Source: Climacteris rufus (taxonomy: Eukaryota > Chordata > Aves > Passeriformes > Climacteridae). Taken from it: 64,000 bases of DNA. A program made the position numbers and the translations under genes. The notes beneath the pieces were generated by a model. It did no database searches. It saw nothing but the letters and a program-made list of their open reading frames with translations, and was not told where the DNA came from. Location: the NCBI GenBank assembly GCA_013398175.1, contig VZRZ01006835.1, forward strand, positions 1 to 64,000, given 5' to 3'. Shown one piece after another: positions 1-12,700 of this stretch (position 1 is the stretch's first letter; each line of letters begins with the position of its first letter).

Positions 1-185
1 AGAGGAGGCTGAGCCCGGGGCCGCCGCGATCCCGCTTTGGGAAGGGGAGCGGAGCCCGTGGTTGGGGGAACGTCAGCGGAGCCAAATGAAGAAGTCCGGT
101 CCTGTCACCCTGCGATTTTTAATTTCTTCTTGTTTTTAGGCCGATGTGTTGGTTATGGAATTTCGCGGGCGGTGGGAATGGCTGC
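1..185. promoter_or_regulatory. CpG-rich segment at the window edge, possible internal PRDM2 (RIZ2) promoter/5'UTR
   Basis: The first 185 bases are much richer in GC and CpG than the following kilobases, which are AT-rich. Visible elements are a half-CRE (ACGTCA, about 70-75), an E2F-like octamer TTTCGCGG at 161-168, and a short upstream-type ORF of 17 codons from the ATG at 86 to the TAG at 137. No PR-domain exon was found between here and the 111-nt PRDM2 exon at 19015. The island therefore probably lies inside PRDM2, 3' of the PR-domain exons, where the RIZ2 promoter is known to be in mammals. It could instead be the 3' edge of an unrelated island or an untranslated exon; no obvious splice donor was identified. 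Confidence 0.35.
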
Positions 186-3100
186 TCCTGGCTGACTTTG
201 GCCGAGGAGGGAGGGTGGGACAGGAGTTTCAGGTGGTAGAAACACATTATTCCCTATGTGAATATGTATGTCAGACCAGACATCCATTATTTTTTCCATG
301 ACTAATTCAGCAGCAGGGTTTTTGAGAGTGCGTGTGCCTCCACGCGTGGCCTTATATAACTGACATTTTGAGTAACGTTTTAGGCCAAAATCGCAATAAA
401 GCTTTTAGTTACAGGGAGTAGATAGAAAAAGGAAATATTCACAGTTGTAGCACAAATGTATCAGTTCTTCTTGCAGGGGAACTTGTACGTTTTGGAATTT
501 TCTGGAGGTTACAAATGAACTGAGGAAAGATAATACTTTAAGTAGCATCACTATAATTTTTTAAAACTTAAAATGTAGGGCCTGATCTTACAGGTAGCGC
601 AGCTGGCCATGGAACTCACACTGGAGACAAGCTCAGATATTGAGGAGAACAGTTGTTGTGTAAGGTTTTGTTATTTCAGATTGAGGAAGGGGCTGTAGTG
701 CAACACAGTTAGTTGTTTTGAACATTATTTCATAGGTTAAGCAAATACAAACTGAAATTCAAGCACTGAATTTTATTTTACTGCCCTTAATGAAAAGTGT
801 ATTCAGCACATGCAAGCAATACTTGGTAAATTACAGGCTGTATTATGTTTTTTCCTAAATCTGCATTATCTTAGTACATAGAATTTGTGTGCCTGTGATT
901 TACCTGAAAGGCTAGAAAAACAACCTGCAAGAATTTGATTATATGATAAATCAGAAAAGCCAGACAGAATAATTTCTAAGGTAATTTTTCATGGCATAGA
1001 AGTTTGATTTGCATTCATGAAGTTATAGATAAAAATATCTGTAAACTAATTTGGTTTCTGGGGCTTGATTTGGTGCTGTTTTGTAGGTTTCATGTTTTAA
1101 CTGTTATGGATTTTACAGATTTCATAATTGGGAACAGTAAATCTTTCCCCTCTTTTTATAAACAGAAGCTCCTTACTGAGGCTCACAATTATTAAATGAA
1201 AAGCAACGCAGCAAAAACCATCTCCAAGCACAATATTGATGAAGCATTTGAGAATAACCAAGAATAATTTGGTTTTGGAGTTATGCTCTTGTCTCATGAA
1301 ACAGAAATACCAAATTCTTAGTATTTAGTTGATTTGAATTGTTAGGATTAAAGTTTCAGCTGTAAAATGATAAGGCAGTTCATTGCCTATTTTGAAATTT
1401 TATAGTTCTCATTTTCAGAGGTTTCATTGGACTTTTTTTTACTCTACATTTACTCTGAGTTATTTTAGTGTTTGTAGTAACATCTGCTAATACTTGCAAT
1501 TCACAGCAATTTTCTTATAAGAAACAGTTTTTTCCTGCAGATTTGGTAGCAGCAGCTGCACTGAGGATTCCAGAATGATTTCTACTCATATCCCTGCTTT
1601 TGTAGATTCACCTGTATCCTTGGATATGGAAGCTGCTTAACCCTAGACTTGAGGGCTTTTTGGAAATAAAGGAAATTATCATGAATGTGATTGAAAAGTA
1701 ATTTAAAAAGAAATAGTTCTAATTATATGATCCAAAGGGTTGGGAAGAGAAAGATGTGAGTTAACTTCATATGTATGAAAAACTGAGAGTCAGTACAAGG
1801 TAATATTTGAATTAAATAGCAATTTAAGAAAATTGCTAGAGAGGAGCTCCTCCAGAGGGTTGTGAAATTTGAATTCATTAGTGACCTAAACAGATCAATA
1901 AATACTTATTTAATGTTATTTTGGCCTGTGTTGCATGTAATTGTATTACACATTTAGAAGAAAATAGAACTAAGTAAGAACTGCCAAGTTCAAACAACTG
2001 TGAATGAGTATGTCCTTTAGGAATATGCTTCCCAGAAAAGTAAACTGACAGTTTAATACCCTAGGAATGACTAGACAAGGCATTATTTGAGAGGTCTATT
2101 ACAATTTAGTGATTCAGAACATGTAATTATTAAATAAAACTCATGATTATTCTGTATTCAGTAAAACAAATATCCTTTTGAATTTTTAATGCATCTTAGG
2201 CCTTATCCTTGAACAGTTAAGATATTTATCATTTCACAAATAACCTTTTTCCTGCCATTTTTTTAGTGAACTCTGACAGATCAGGAAAGGTGAGCATTTC
2301 CCAGGTATTAAAAATGTTTTGCCCAGTCAGTCAGGGCTTCCATTGCCGTGGAAATGTTTGTGTTGCAGGAGGAATCCTCTTCCTGAAGGGATGGATCCTC
2401 TGGTGCTGCCATCAGAGGGAGATGGACTGAGGTTGTGCAGTGCAGGGGAACCAGGGGCTCCCCAGCTGTGGGCAGACACAAAGTGCACACTGAGCTGCTC
2501 TCCCTGACCTTGAGCTGCCCTTGTTTGCAGTGATCCCTGACACAAGGTCCATAATCTCCTTTAGAGCCTGGCTAGGATGGCTCCTGCCCTGCCCTCCAGC
2601 TCCCCATCTCCCTCCTGGATATTTTTGGGTTTGTGTTCTGCATTCAGACTGCCTCATATTCCCCAGGTGCTGGTGTCTGATGGCTCCTGCCTGGCTTGGC
2701 TGTAGCTTTTCTCAGCTGGAATAAATCTTCCACATCTTCCTTCTCCCCTGCACAGCAGCTCAGAGTCCTGGAGGGAAGAGGCAGTTCTTACTAATTTATT
2801 TTCATACATTGCAACACTGTGTGTTCCCAAGGTGCATTTGAGATTTTGAAAGAAATTTAGTAGGATGAAAAGGTATTGAGAGGGGTGGGAATGCAGCCCC
2901 CCAAAAAGGAAAACTTGGTGACCTTGGGTACATCACAGATTTTTATCAGAGCCAGGCTGTTACCTCTGCCTTACCTGCACAGCTCAGAGCCAGCAGCTGC
3001 CAGTGCATGGCCAACAGTAGCTGAATTTTTTTTTTTTTTTGGTGTTGCTTTTGCAATTTTCTGAAATTTCATTCTTTGTTAAGCATTTATCATTGGTTCT

Positions 3101-3785
3101 TCCAGGTTGTAGTTAATGTGCTTCTGTTCTGCCTGCCAAGCTTGTAGGGAAGGTTGCTCAAATGCATTAGCACAAGATCTTCCATTAATTCTCAAATAAA
3201 AAGAGAACTGTTTGGCTTTCACTTTGCAGTTTGGTTCATGTGTCCTTTGGAGAAGTAAAATAGATTTTTTTTTTTGTCTCATTAGGGCATTTCTTCCTTT
3301 GCATGTGACAAGAATAATTTGTAGCAGTGAGCAGTAATATTGACAGAGTGTTTCTTTCAAGAACACACGGAGCCTCTGGCTTCACTCAGTCCTTCTCAAA
3401 AAAGTTAACTTCTCACTAGCTAAAGTATTATTTTAAAAAAGAAAGGATGGTCATTAAAAAGAAGATCCATAAAGATGTCCAATGTTTTGATCAGCCTGTA
3501 ATCTGCTTTAAGGTGCTGTGTAGGCTCCAAGTGTGATCAAACAAGGCTGAAATCTCCTTTCTGTTGGGGATTATGTGGCAGATCAAAAGTCTGGTTTTGA
3601 AGGAAGAAAGATACTGATGCTACCCAGGATAAAAGCTTGCCCTGCTACATGCTGGGGAGTAATGCCTCTAAAAAAGGCTTTTTTGGGTGGAGAAGAGGGC
3701 AGTGTTTTCCTTCTCCCCTGCTTTTTTCAGTCTCTGGGGGAGCTCTGGCCGTGCTGGTCGCTGCTCCGGGGCTCAGCCTCCCTGG

Positions 3786-3925
3786 GAGCTGCTGTGCTGC
3801 ACTCGGGCTGTCCAGGGGCAGGGCCTGGCACTCCATCCTTGCTAAAGGAGCTGCTGTGCTGCACTCGGGCTGTCCAGGGGCAGGGCCTGGCACTCCATCC
3901 TTGCTAAAGGAGCTGCTGTGCTGCA
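3786..3925. repeat. 62-bp tandem duplication, about 2.3 copies
   Basis: A GC-rich unit beginning GAGCTGCTGTGCTGCACTCG starts at 3786, 3848 and 3910. The third copy is truncated after about 16 bases. The two full copies look identical, so the duplication is recent. It produces overlapping open frames on both strands that are not genes. Confidence 0.9.
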
Positions 3926-4492
3926 AAATGCAACTGGGCTGCCTTGGGAACCCCAGTGACCTCAGCCACAGTTGTGTCAACTCTTAAAATATTTCTCTAT
4001 TGTAGCAAAGCACCTGCATCGGGGTCACCCGTGTTGTGGACAGCCCCTGGGATTGTTTGTTGTAGTTTTAAAGTCTCAAACCATTGCTAATAAATCTCTT
4101 AAAACTTTGCTGCCTTAAATGGTTCTATTGCTGATGTTGCTGCTTCCCTTAGTTCTTATCAGATTTCAGGGAGAACAGAAACTCTGGGGAAAGCCTCAGT
4201 AGCTATCACTGGCTCAGTGGCAGAGTGAGATGAAGGTGTGTGAATAAAGATCAGTTGGTGACTGCTACAAGTAATTATTGTGCCTTGGTTTGTATCAGTT
4301 TGGATGCAAAGTGCAACTTCGGGCTTCAGCTTCCCAGATTCTAAATAAACTCCATCATCCTAAAAGTTACACTGTTTTTTCTTGTGGCTGTAAGTGTGAC
4401 TATTGCTGAAACAGTGTCAAAGTGCTGCTGGGGAACAGGAAAATTGAGGATGAAATAAGCAGGTTCACTTCTGTGATAGTAGAAATCCTTGC

Positions 4493-4572
4493 CTTTTTTT
4501 GTTTTGTTTTGTTTTTGGGGGGGGGATTGTTTGTTCTTGGTTTTTTTTGGTTTTTTGTCTTTTTTTTTTTGT
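4493..4572. repeat. T/G-rich low-complexity tract
   Basis: A run dominated by T with short G runs, including a block of about nine consecutive G near 4517-4525 and runs of 8-11 T. It has no coding content. Confidence 0.85.
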
Positions 4573-7500
4573 AAATACTTTCTTTGGCATTCTCACGTAG
4601 TTCTAAATAATTAGCAGTACTTGAGAGTGCCATAAATATGCATCCTGTTTATAAAAGGTGGGCCTTGGATTGCCATCTGGATGTCATCCCAAATGGAAAT
4701 CGTGCCCAAATGATGCCCTGATTGGTTTTTCAGTTACACAAATTCATTAGGCTTGTATTTGGAAAAAGTTTAAAAGTTTATTTCTAAACAGAAAAGAGCT
4801 TGTGAGAAAAATGATTGTGTATGAATTGGAATGTAACTTATAGAGGGTTCTGCAAGTTGTACATTTGTAGCAAGGATATAATGAAACTGTATTCTTATCT
4901 AAGCTCTATTTCCAATAGATTTAATGAAAATCTTAGATAAGAGCTCAAGGCTTCAAAATTCCCTAACCAATGACTGGTAAAAGACAAGGGAGGAGGGAAG
5001 AGGTCAACAAGATCATCTGTAACAAAGCCTTAAAATGGAATTTACTTTGATTTTCCCAAATCACATTGATTTACAAGAAGGTTTATAAAGCTCTAATACA
5101 GAAGGTGCATCTGGGGTGTCAAGGGACTGCATCTCATGGCAGCTTCTGTCTGGGGAGTATCTAATACATCTGAGGTCTTCTAAGCAGTGCAAGTTGTCTT
5201 TTCTCCCCCACGTGTGGGGCCCTTGGAATGGGAGACTTGTGTTATTTTAAATTGCCATCCTCACCTCTCCAGCAGTGCCCCCGTGCCTGGGACAGCTGCT
5301 CAGAGCTTTCAGAACAGCCGAGTGGAATTGCTGGGACTCATTCCTGCCTCTGCATTTAAAAATGGGGGAAGATAGGCCTTCATCTCAGGAATAAAAACAT
5401 ACATTACCTGTATTGAAGGAAATTTAAAAATAATTTAAAAATTCAGCGTTAAGTTGCCTGTGTTGAGCCCTGTGTTTCTAAGTATAAACTTCTGGAAGTA
5501 GCACAACCACCTTGCACTCTCTGTGACTTTATCTCTCTGGGGTTTTTGTGTTTCACTTAAAATAACAATCTGGCCTTCATGCTTGTTACAAGTTGTATTT
5601 CTGGCTACTAACTTAGTTCTGCTTAGAGCAGATGTATGTAGTTATCTAACAGAATAAAAATTCTTGGGTTATTTGGTAATTTAGATTCTAGAGCATTCAG
5701 TGGTTTCCTTCATACTTTTGCTTTTTTAGCCACACTTCCTTAGGCTGCTTTTCTCAAGTTAAAAAAATAAAATCTATCTAGACCACAGTTGTGGCATTTC
5801 CCAGCAAATTTGCTATTGCTGTCCTCAGTTACATAACCCACAGTGGGAGGTGAAATAAGGCACCAGGCAGCTTTCTATTATTAATCAATCTTTTTTTCAA
5901 TTGATTAGGGTTGGCTTTGAAACAAGGAGTGACCTGGAAGAAAAGCAGTTTGATACTCCACTGCTAATTTTTTAATTAATCCAGTGTGTTTGGTAATTAT
6001 TCTCCTCCTTTCTTAGGAAAATGCTGTTTTGATTTTCCTGCAAATAAGTTAAAAGTTACTAAGCTTCTATTGAAATACCAGTTTTCTTGTAGAAATATTG
6101 TATTGGGATTTTCCAAAACTTTCTTAGAATGTTTTCTTCTGAATCATAGAATCATTTAAAGACTTCTGTGTAGATGTGGAGAAAATTTGGTGATTGCTGT
6201 TTTGGGGAAGAGCTTTGAGGTGGATTTGGAGGATTTGTTCCAAAATATGAAGGGGATGCATTCCTGCAGAGGAGAATAGACACTGTTTTGCAGAGAGAAA
6301 CAAGTACTGTTTTATTCCTTTAAGTATTTGGTGATTCAGAACTGTCCTGTTGCCTATAGAAGATAAGAGAGCAAACTCAATGAGTTATTGGCTGACTTGC
6401 ACTTAAATCTGGGTGACTTTTGCTCACATGAATAATCCTTTCCTGAATGCCTTTGTGTTCCCTCACATGAAGTCAGGGCTTTAGCAGATACTCTTGCTCT
6501 TTCTGTGGTTTCCTGACCTTCCTGTACAACCTCCCACTTCATTTTTTTTTTTTCTAATTGGAGACTCTGGGGTTTATGGTGGGTGCAAGGCACAGTCAGT
6601 TATTGGCTTTCAGTGTATTCTTATTTTATTTGCCTTCTGCTTGAACCATCTTTTCACTTAGGGAAGGCTCTAAGTTCTTGTAATGAGAATCTTCTGTACC
6701 TCTTAATCATTTCTACTGCCTTTCTCTAGGTGTTTTCTTTTTAGGCTTCATCTTTTCAAAACCATTTGAGCAGAATTAACAAGAATAATATGATATCATT
6801 AACTGTACTAAACTTTTTAATTGCAATTTACCATAATTTTGCATTGACCATTTATTTTACTTGAAGTGTTTACAGGGAATATCTCACACTGAGGGCTTAC
6901 CTGCAGATGCCCTATGTAATTTGTTATGCAGTGGTGAACAAGCACATTTAACTTAATAATTTTGGTAGCTGGTTTATTCATGGAAGAGATGCAGACTCCA
7001 TTTGAGTGTGTGGCTGAGAGCTCTTTTCTTTAATTGAGATCTCCTTCATAAGGTAACTTGTGTTTGTCAAGTCTCTAAAGATTCTCATGTCACTGCATTA
7101 CAAACCTGCAAAGTAGCAAAGAAATTTTATATTTCACTTAGTAACTATTCAGTACATTTTTCAAATGAAAAAAATAACCAGTTGTAAGACCAGAGTGTAT
7201 TTATTTATTTTTTTCAATCTGTCAAACCTTCCAATTTATTTTGTCGTTCCTGCCAAGAGCCTTGCGCAGATTGACAGGAATGACTTTGTTCTGAAGAATT
7301 CTCACTGGCCTACACTTGCTGTGTCAAGTTCCTCAAGGAAATGTTACAGCAGACTGACTTTCTGCTTGGGTTTATTATCACTCATTGAAACAAGACTCAG
7401 TGGTATTTCAACATTTGGAGCTAAGAAATTAGACAATGTCTGGCCATTTGCTAGGGAGTATTTACTTACCTTTTATACACTTTTCCCCGTGGAAAATCAC

Positions 7501-9559
7501 AATATTTATTTGGATCACCAGTGCCTGAGTTATTTAGGATGAAGCTTTCTGAGCACTTAGGAGCTTACCAGCTGTTGAGAGTTAATTTTGTTGTCACACT
7601 TTGTTATCAGAGTTCTGTGAGAGCTTTTGATTGACTTTGATTAATGCTGTAGAATTTCAGAGAGGCACTGTTATTAATGTGCTGATTGACATAAAGTTAT
7701 TCTAGTGAGAGTATTATAATAGCTGAAAATCCATCATCTTGATTATTATTGCTGCAAAATGCCATGGAAATGAGTAGTCAGCTATACATTTTTCTAACTG
7801 ATGTTGAGAGCCAGATGCCTCACTCGAGTCTACTCAGATACAGATCTCATTTTGTTTGGCAGTCCATCAGAAACAATTTGACTGGTGAATGGGAAGGGCT
7901 TGGTGTTTGTAAAAGTGACTCGATTCATAGAAATTTGGGGAAATTTTCTCAGGCATCACCATTGTTCAGGGCCAAGTCCAGTGCAAACTCCCATATGTTG
8001 CTGCCAGTGATGTGTAGATGCTGAGCTGTGGTGCAGAGCAGTGGTAGCTGAGCTGGGCAGCACTGGGCTGGGATCAGAACAGTCAAACAGCCACCTTTGC
8101 CATGGTGGGACCCTCAGCCAAGTCTACAGCTTGGGCTTTTCCCAAGGAGCAGGTCATAAGTGTCAGTGAGTTGAGGGAAAAGTGGATTTTCCTGCAGTGT
8201 TCCCACTCAGGCTGCAGGTGAAGAGCAGAGTGCAGTGGTTCTGATCTCCCAGGCCCTTGTCAGGGATTGCCAAAGCACCGTGGGCTTTGTGCTGGAGCTG
8301 AGCTCGTAGCTCCCAAATCCTGCCCTGTTCGTGTCACCCCCCTCTCTCCCTGCTCACACCACAGCTGCTTCTGTTTTCTGTCTCCTTACCCACAAATTCG
8401 AGTTACTTTACAGTGACATTTTATTTCTGTAGTCTGTTTTAGTTGGTGTTTTATGCTATAGCAGGTGTGTGCAAAACCTTCTAGAACTTTAACCCATTTA
8501 GATCAAATTAGACTTTCATCTTGCACGTGGCAGTTAACTGAGCAGAAGACAAACACATTTGTGCTCTGACTGGGGTTTGTTTTCACTCTCTTTGAAAAAA
8601 GGAGGAAGTTGCTGTTCCCTGTAGTGTCTTTATGAACCTGTGACCTTTCTTGGTGTCACCAATTAAGCAGATAGCAGTTTGCTCTTGTCTGGTTTGGAGC
8701 ATACTGTAAATTTAGAACTTCTGTTGTCGGTCCTGTTAACACGAGCACCAACTGTTGCTGTTGTCCTGGAGCACAGTCCTTTGGAGAAATGCACCGATTG
8801 GGCAACTGGAGGATTACAGTTCCTTTGGAAATATAATTCAGTGTATCTTGTGTTATCAGAGAAGGCTGACAAGCATTTCTCTAAGAAAGTATCAATGGGC
8901 TGTGCTGAAATGAATGAAGCACTTTGTTTCACCAAGGAAGTGGAGCAAACCTTCCACAATTTCCCAGCAGATAAAAATGATTTGCTGACTGTATTGTACA
9001 TTAAAATGACGAGTTTATATAATAATATTTATCCTCATTTATCTACTTCTATAAAGGACCTGCAGTGATGTTCTGCCATATGACCTTGGATTGTCACTCT
9101 GAAGCTGGAAGGAGATGAGTCTTGCCAAATTTAACAGATACAGAGAAGCAGAGTTTTTGTGCTGCAAATCTGTTGTGACAGGAGCTGGTTATTAACAATT
9201 AATGTTCCTTGTTGGGTTGGAGACCCAGTTAAGAAGATGCTGTAAAATTTTTAGTGAGAACTCATGGAAAACCACTGCATACTTACTGTAGTAGGTATTT
9301 GGTTGTACTGAAGAAATAAGGTTAAAGGAAAGAGGTCTGGAAATGGGTGTCAAAGAGGGGGTGAAATACATGGTAAAACACAGAGGGGTGTTTTACTGGG
9401 AATACTTGTTGGAGAAGAATTTCTGAGAAATGACACCTTGTAGGTACGGTAAACAGAAGGATTCCCTTGGATAAAAATGAGTAACAGGACAAATTTGAGT
9501 GACTGGAAATCCCAGTGTTGAGCGTGACCTTATAGCAGTTTTGAGGGGTTTAATTTTAT

Positions 9560-9790
9560 CCCCGTGGTGGTGGCGCTGCCCGGATCCTGCGGCTGTGAGA
9601 GGCTTTGCTGCCGTTCCCTCCGTGCTGGGGACTCCAGTTGCAGTAATCCTGGGGCTGCTGCACACAAAGGCTGCCCTGTGTGCTGGGAGCTGCAGCCCTG
9701 CACAGCTGCCTTCTCCGGCAGAGCCGTGGCCGGGGCTGGGCAAGCGCTGGGATCGAGGGCTCGCTTTGGGTTCCCCGTGCACCGACAGCT
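9560..9790. promoter_or_regulatory. Isolated CpG-rich patch inside the AT-rich intron
   Basis: A hand count gives about 14 CpG in roughly 230 bases, against almost none in the kilobase on either side. GC is clearly raised and several frames stay open on both strands simply because stop codons are rare in such sequence. It may be an internal promoter or enhancer of PRDM2 and is an alternative candidate for the RIZ2 promoter. No TATA box or splice donor could be tied to it, and none of the peptides from overlapping frames is recognisable. Confidence 0.35.
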
Positions 9791-9799
9791 TTGCATTGG

Positions 9800-12700
9800 C
9801 TTTGTGAGAGGCAAAACTGCTTGGGATAGCAAGACAGCACCTTGAGCAGCTGCGTGTGAAGGGCTTTTGGGTTTGCAGTGCACTCAGAAGTCCTTTTTTT
9901 CTATTATTGTTCTTAAAATATCCCTTATTGGTGTGACCCCTGCTGGATTTGAACATACCTGGTTTGTCAAACAGCAGAATAAAATGGCAGGTCAAGGCCT
10001 AAGTAGTTCCTTTTAAAGATTAGCTTAGCTAGAACTCCAGATAGTCTTGATCTAACCCTTTCAAATGCTCAGTGATCTAAATAGGGCCATGACAAATATT
10101 TAGGTTATTTATTACAGATAAAGGCAAATTGATCTAGTGGTGATCATTTTCAACTTGCTGGTACAAGTGATTGTGTGAAGTCTTTTATTTGCATTACCTT
10201 GTATGTGCTGCTGTCAAAATAGATGGTATTTCTTAATTATCTGAGATGAACTTCATTTCACAAACAGTTTCGGGAGAGCTCTAGTTTCTGGGCTTAGGTA
10301 AAAGCTCTGGTTGGTTAAAGCAGAGATTCAAATTTAGACTGATTCTCTGTATTAAAGACACAATTTGGGTGATCTATTTTTAACTGAATTTTACAGAAAA
10401 ACTGGCTAAATATAGAGAACAGTTATTTCTGGAAAGTGTTTCTGCCAGCTGACATTTCTTTTGCCGCTGCTTTTGTTTTAATACTTAGCAAAACAAAATC
10501 TTATGGAATAGAAGTACAGAGAAGAATGTTCATCGTATTTTCTGTCCTGGGCTGGCTGTGGGAGCTGTGGGGTAACTTGCTGGGAATTTGTAGGGAATGA
10601 GGGGAGTCTGTGTGATATGGGAGGGTGGGAGCCAGGAATACACCAGGAGCTGGAGTGATTGAGAGAGCCTAGAGCAAGTCTGGTTGCATATTTGTGTCCC
10701 TTTTCTCCTGTTTTAGAAATACTGGCAGAATAAGGGCAGAAATAACATTTTCAAATCTTGCTAAGATAAAAACTCTACGTTTAATTATTTACGCTTAATT
10801 GTTCCATCACAGCTCTTGTGTGGGTTAAAATTGCCTGGAATTAAACCTTTGTTTGCCATGCCTTGTAATTGTTGGGTGACATTCTGTACTACTTAAGTCA
10901 TTATGGATGAGTAAGTCTTGTAGTCTGTAAACTTCAGACTTCCTGGGATGCACACTCAGGTTAGTCAGAAGTCAGAACGTGTTGGGGATTGCAGTGAGAT
11001 GCTGCAGAGGTGATGGCATTCTGTGACAAGACAGGTAATATGAGCTGCTTTTGTCTCTCGTCTGGTGGAGAGTTATGGAACATAATTTAATTTACAAAGC
11101 GTAAATTGTATGAAGAAGACTGGAGACAGCTCATATTTCAACTTGAAGGGGTTGGTGTAATAGCACACATTTAACACAGGCTTCCCACGCAGAATTTTTC
11201 ACCGAGTTTTTTTTAATCTGTTTATCTGAATTTTGTGACTGGTGTCGAATTTTCTGGTCTCACAAACTCCATATAATGGCAATATATTGCTTTTTTTGCT
11301 TCTTGTAAACTGTTAGGTCATTTCTTTCTGTTGGGATGGCACACCTGTGGTGTGATCCTAACATTTCTTGTACTGACTGCCATGTAATTTCAGAAGTTTA
11401 TGGTGAGACACAGTAATGTGATCTTCAGTGCTATCATTAAAGTGGAGACTTTGCCAAACATTTGCAGAAATTGGTTTTAAATAGCCCAGCTCAGAATTTT
11501 CTTAAGCTTTCCATGGCAACAAGTTCATCTGTTATGCAAATGCCACGTTAACAGTCTCTGTCAGTGCTTCATTCCTGCAGAATGGGGATTTAGTGCTCAG
11601 GAAAACACTTCCCCACACATGCTCAGTGTGTGGATGTGCCTCTGTCTTCAGGTGTTCTGAAACACCTTCCCAGGGCAAGGCTTTATTGCACCTTTTATGT
11701 TGTGGTTGCAAAATGCAGTGATTGAACTGCTGCTCTCTGTGAGTGAGGTGATGGTTAATGGGTACCAATGGCTTATACAACAGGCAGTTTGGTATTAATA
11801 GAATTGCTGTGAAGTTTGGCTTCCTCTTTCTCCTGCTCCTACTGTGTAAGCTTGAAAGTGTCTTTTTATGGAAGAGGACATGCAAGTTCTGGAAAAAATT
11901 ACAGAAGAACCTTTGCTCACTGTGTTTGCCCATATTCTGTAGGTAATTCACAAGACTTTTCCATTTTTTCCATAGTGTATAGCTGTATGTATTCTGCCTC
12001 TCCACCTTTAAAATTATTTTGTACACTGGGTCTGGGCAGGTTGACAGTGCAGAACTGAGCTCTTCTGCAGCTCTAAATTATTCTTAGGCTCACAGGCTGG
12101 AGGTTAAAATTCTCTTGTGATGGCTTTTGTACACTGTGAAACAGCTCATGTCCATTTTAGTGTTTCATTTGCTTAACAATACCTAGAGTTATGCCTACAC
12201 AAGCTGGTTGTGTCTGATGACTTTACAACGGGTTTGCAAGAAAAGTACTCCACCAATTACTTACCATAATGACATATTGAGGAAAACAGGGAAATAAAAG
12301 CATTTACATTTTGCTGTTTTCTGCAGGTTTTCATACCTACTTGACAGCATTGTTAAAATAGGCCTCTTAATGATACTGTATGTGGAGCCATTCACATTTA
12401 ATTGACATCCCTTTTAATGAGCTGTTTGTTTTGAAAATTGATCTGTGGCTTGAATTCCACCCTTAGAATTGCTGGAATATGATTAAGAACATGCTGACTT
12501 AGCCCCTTTTTATGTTATTTGGGGGTTTTTATGTTCAGTTTTAGAAAGATACAGTATTGAAAATGGAGAAGTCTGTTCATGTTGTTGCACTTAGGCTGCA
12601 CTTTTGAATCAGCAAGATGGAAACCTTCCTACCTGGGCAGGAGTTTTGTGTCAGAAAGGTTTTCATGTGTGCGTGGCCACCAGTGAGTGGAATGATCTGT

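Larger units (their letters stand above)
186..9555. other. AT-rich non-coding DNA, probable PRDM2 intron
   Basis: No coding exon is supportable. Open frames are short, start in random contexts and have no recognisable domain. I looked for the PR-domain signatures expected of PRDM2 (codons for WYNGEDNPE, NWLRYVNWAC, YYKTLKPI) and did not find them, although this was a search by eye. The stretch holds homopolymer and T/G runs (3027-3041, 4493-4572) and a 62-bp tandem duplication at 3786. Position upstream of a PRDM2 exon makes intron the best reading. Confidence 0.5.

Noticed and set aside
9393..9995. 200-codon open frame on the minus strand
   Set aside because: It owes its length to a CpG-rich patch with open frames on both strands; no family resemblance and no splice signals.
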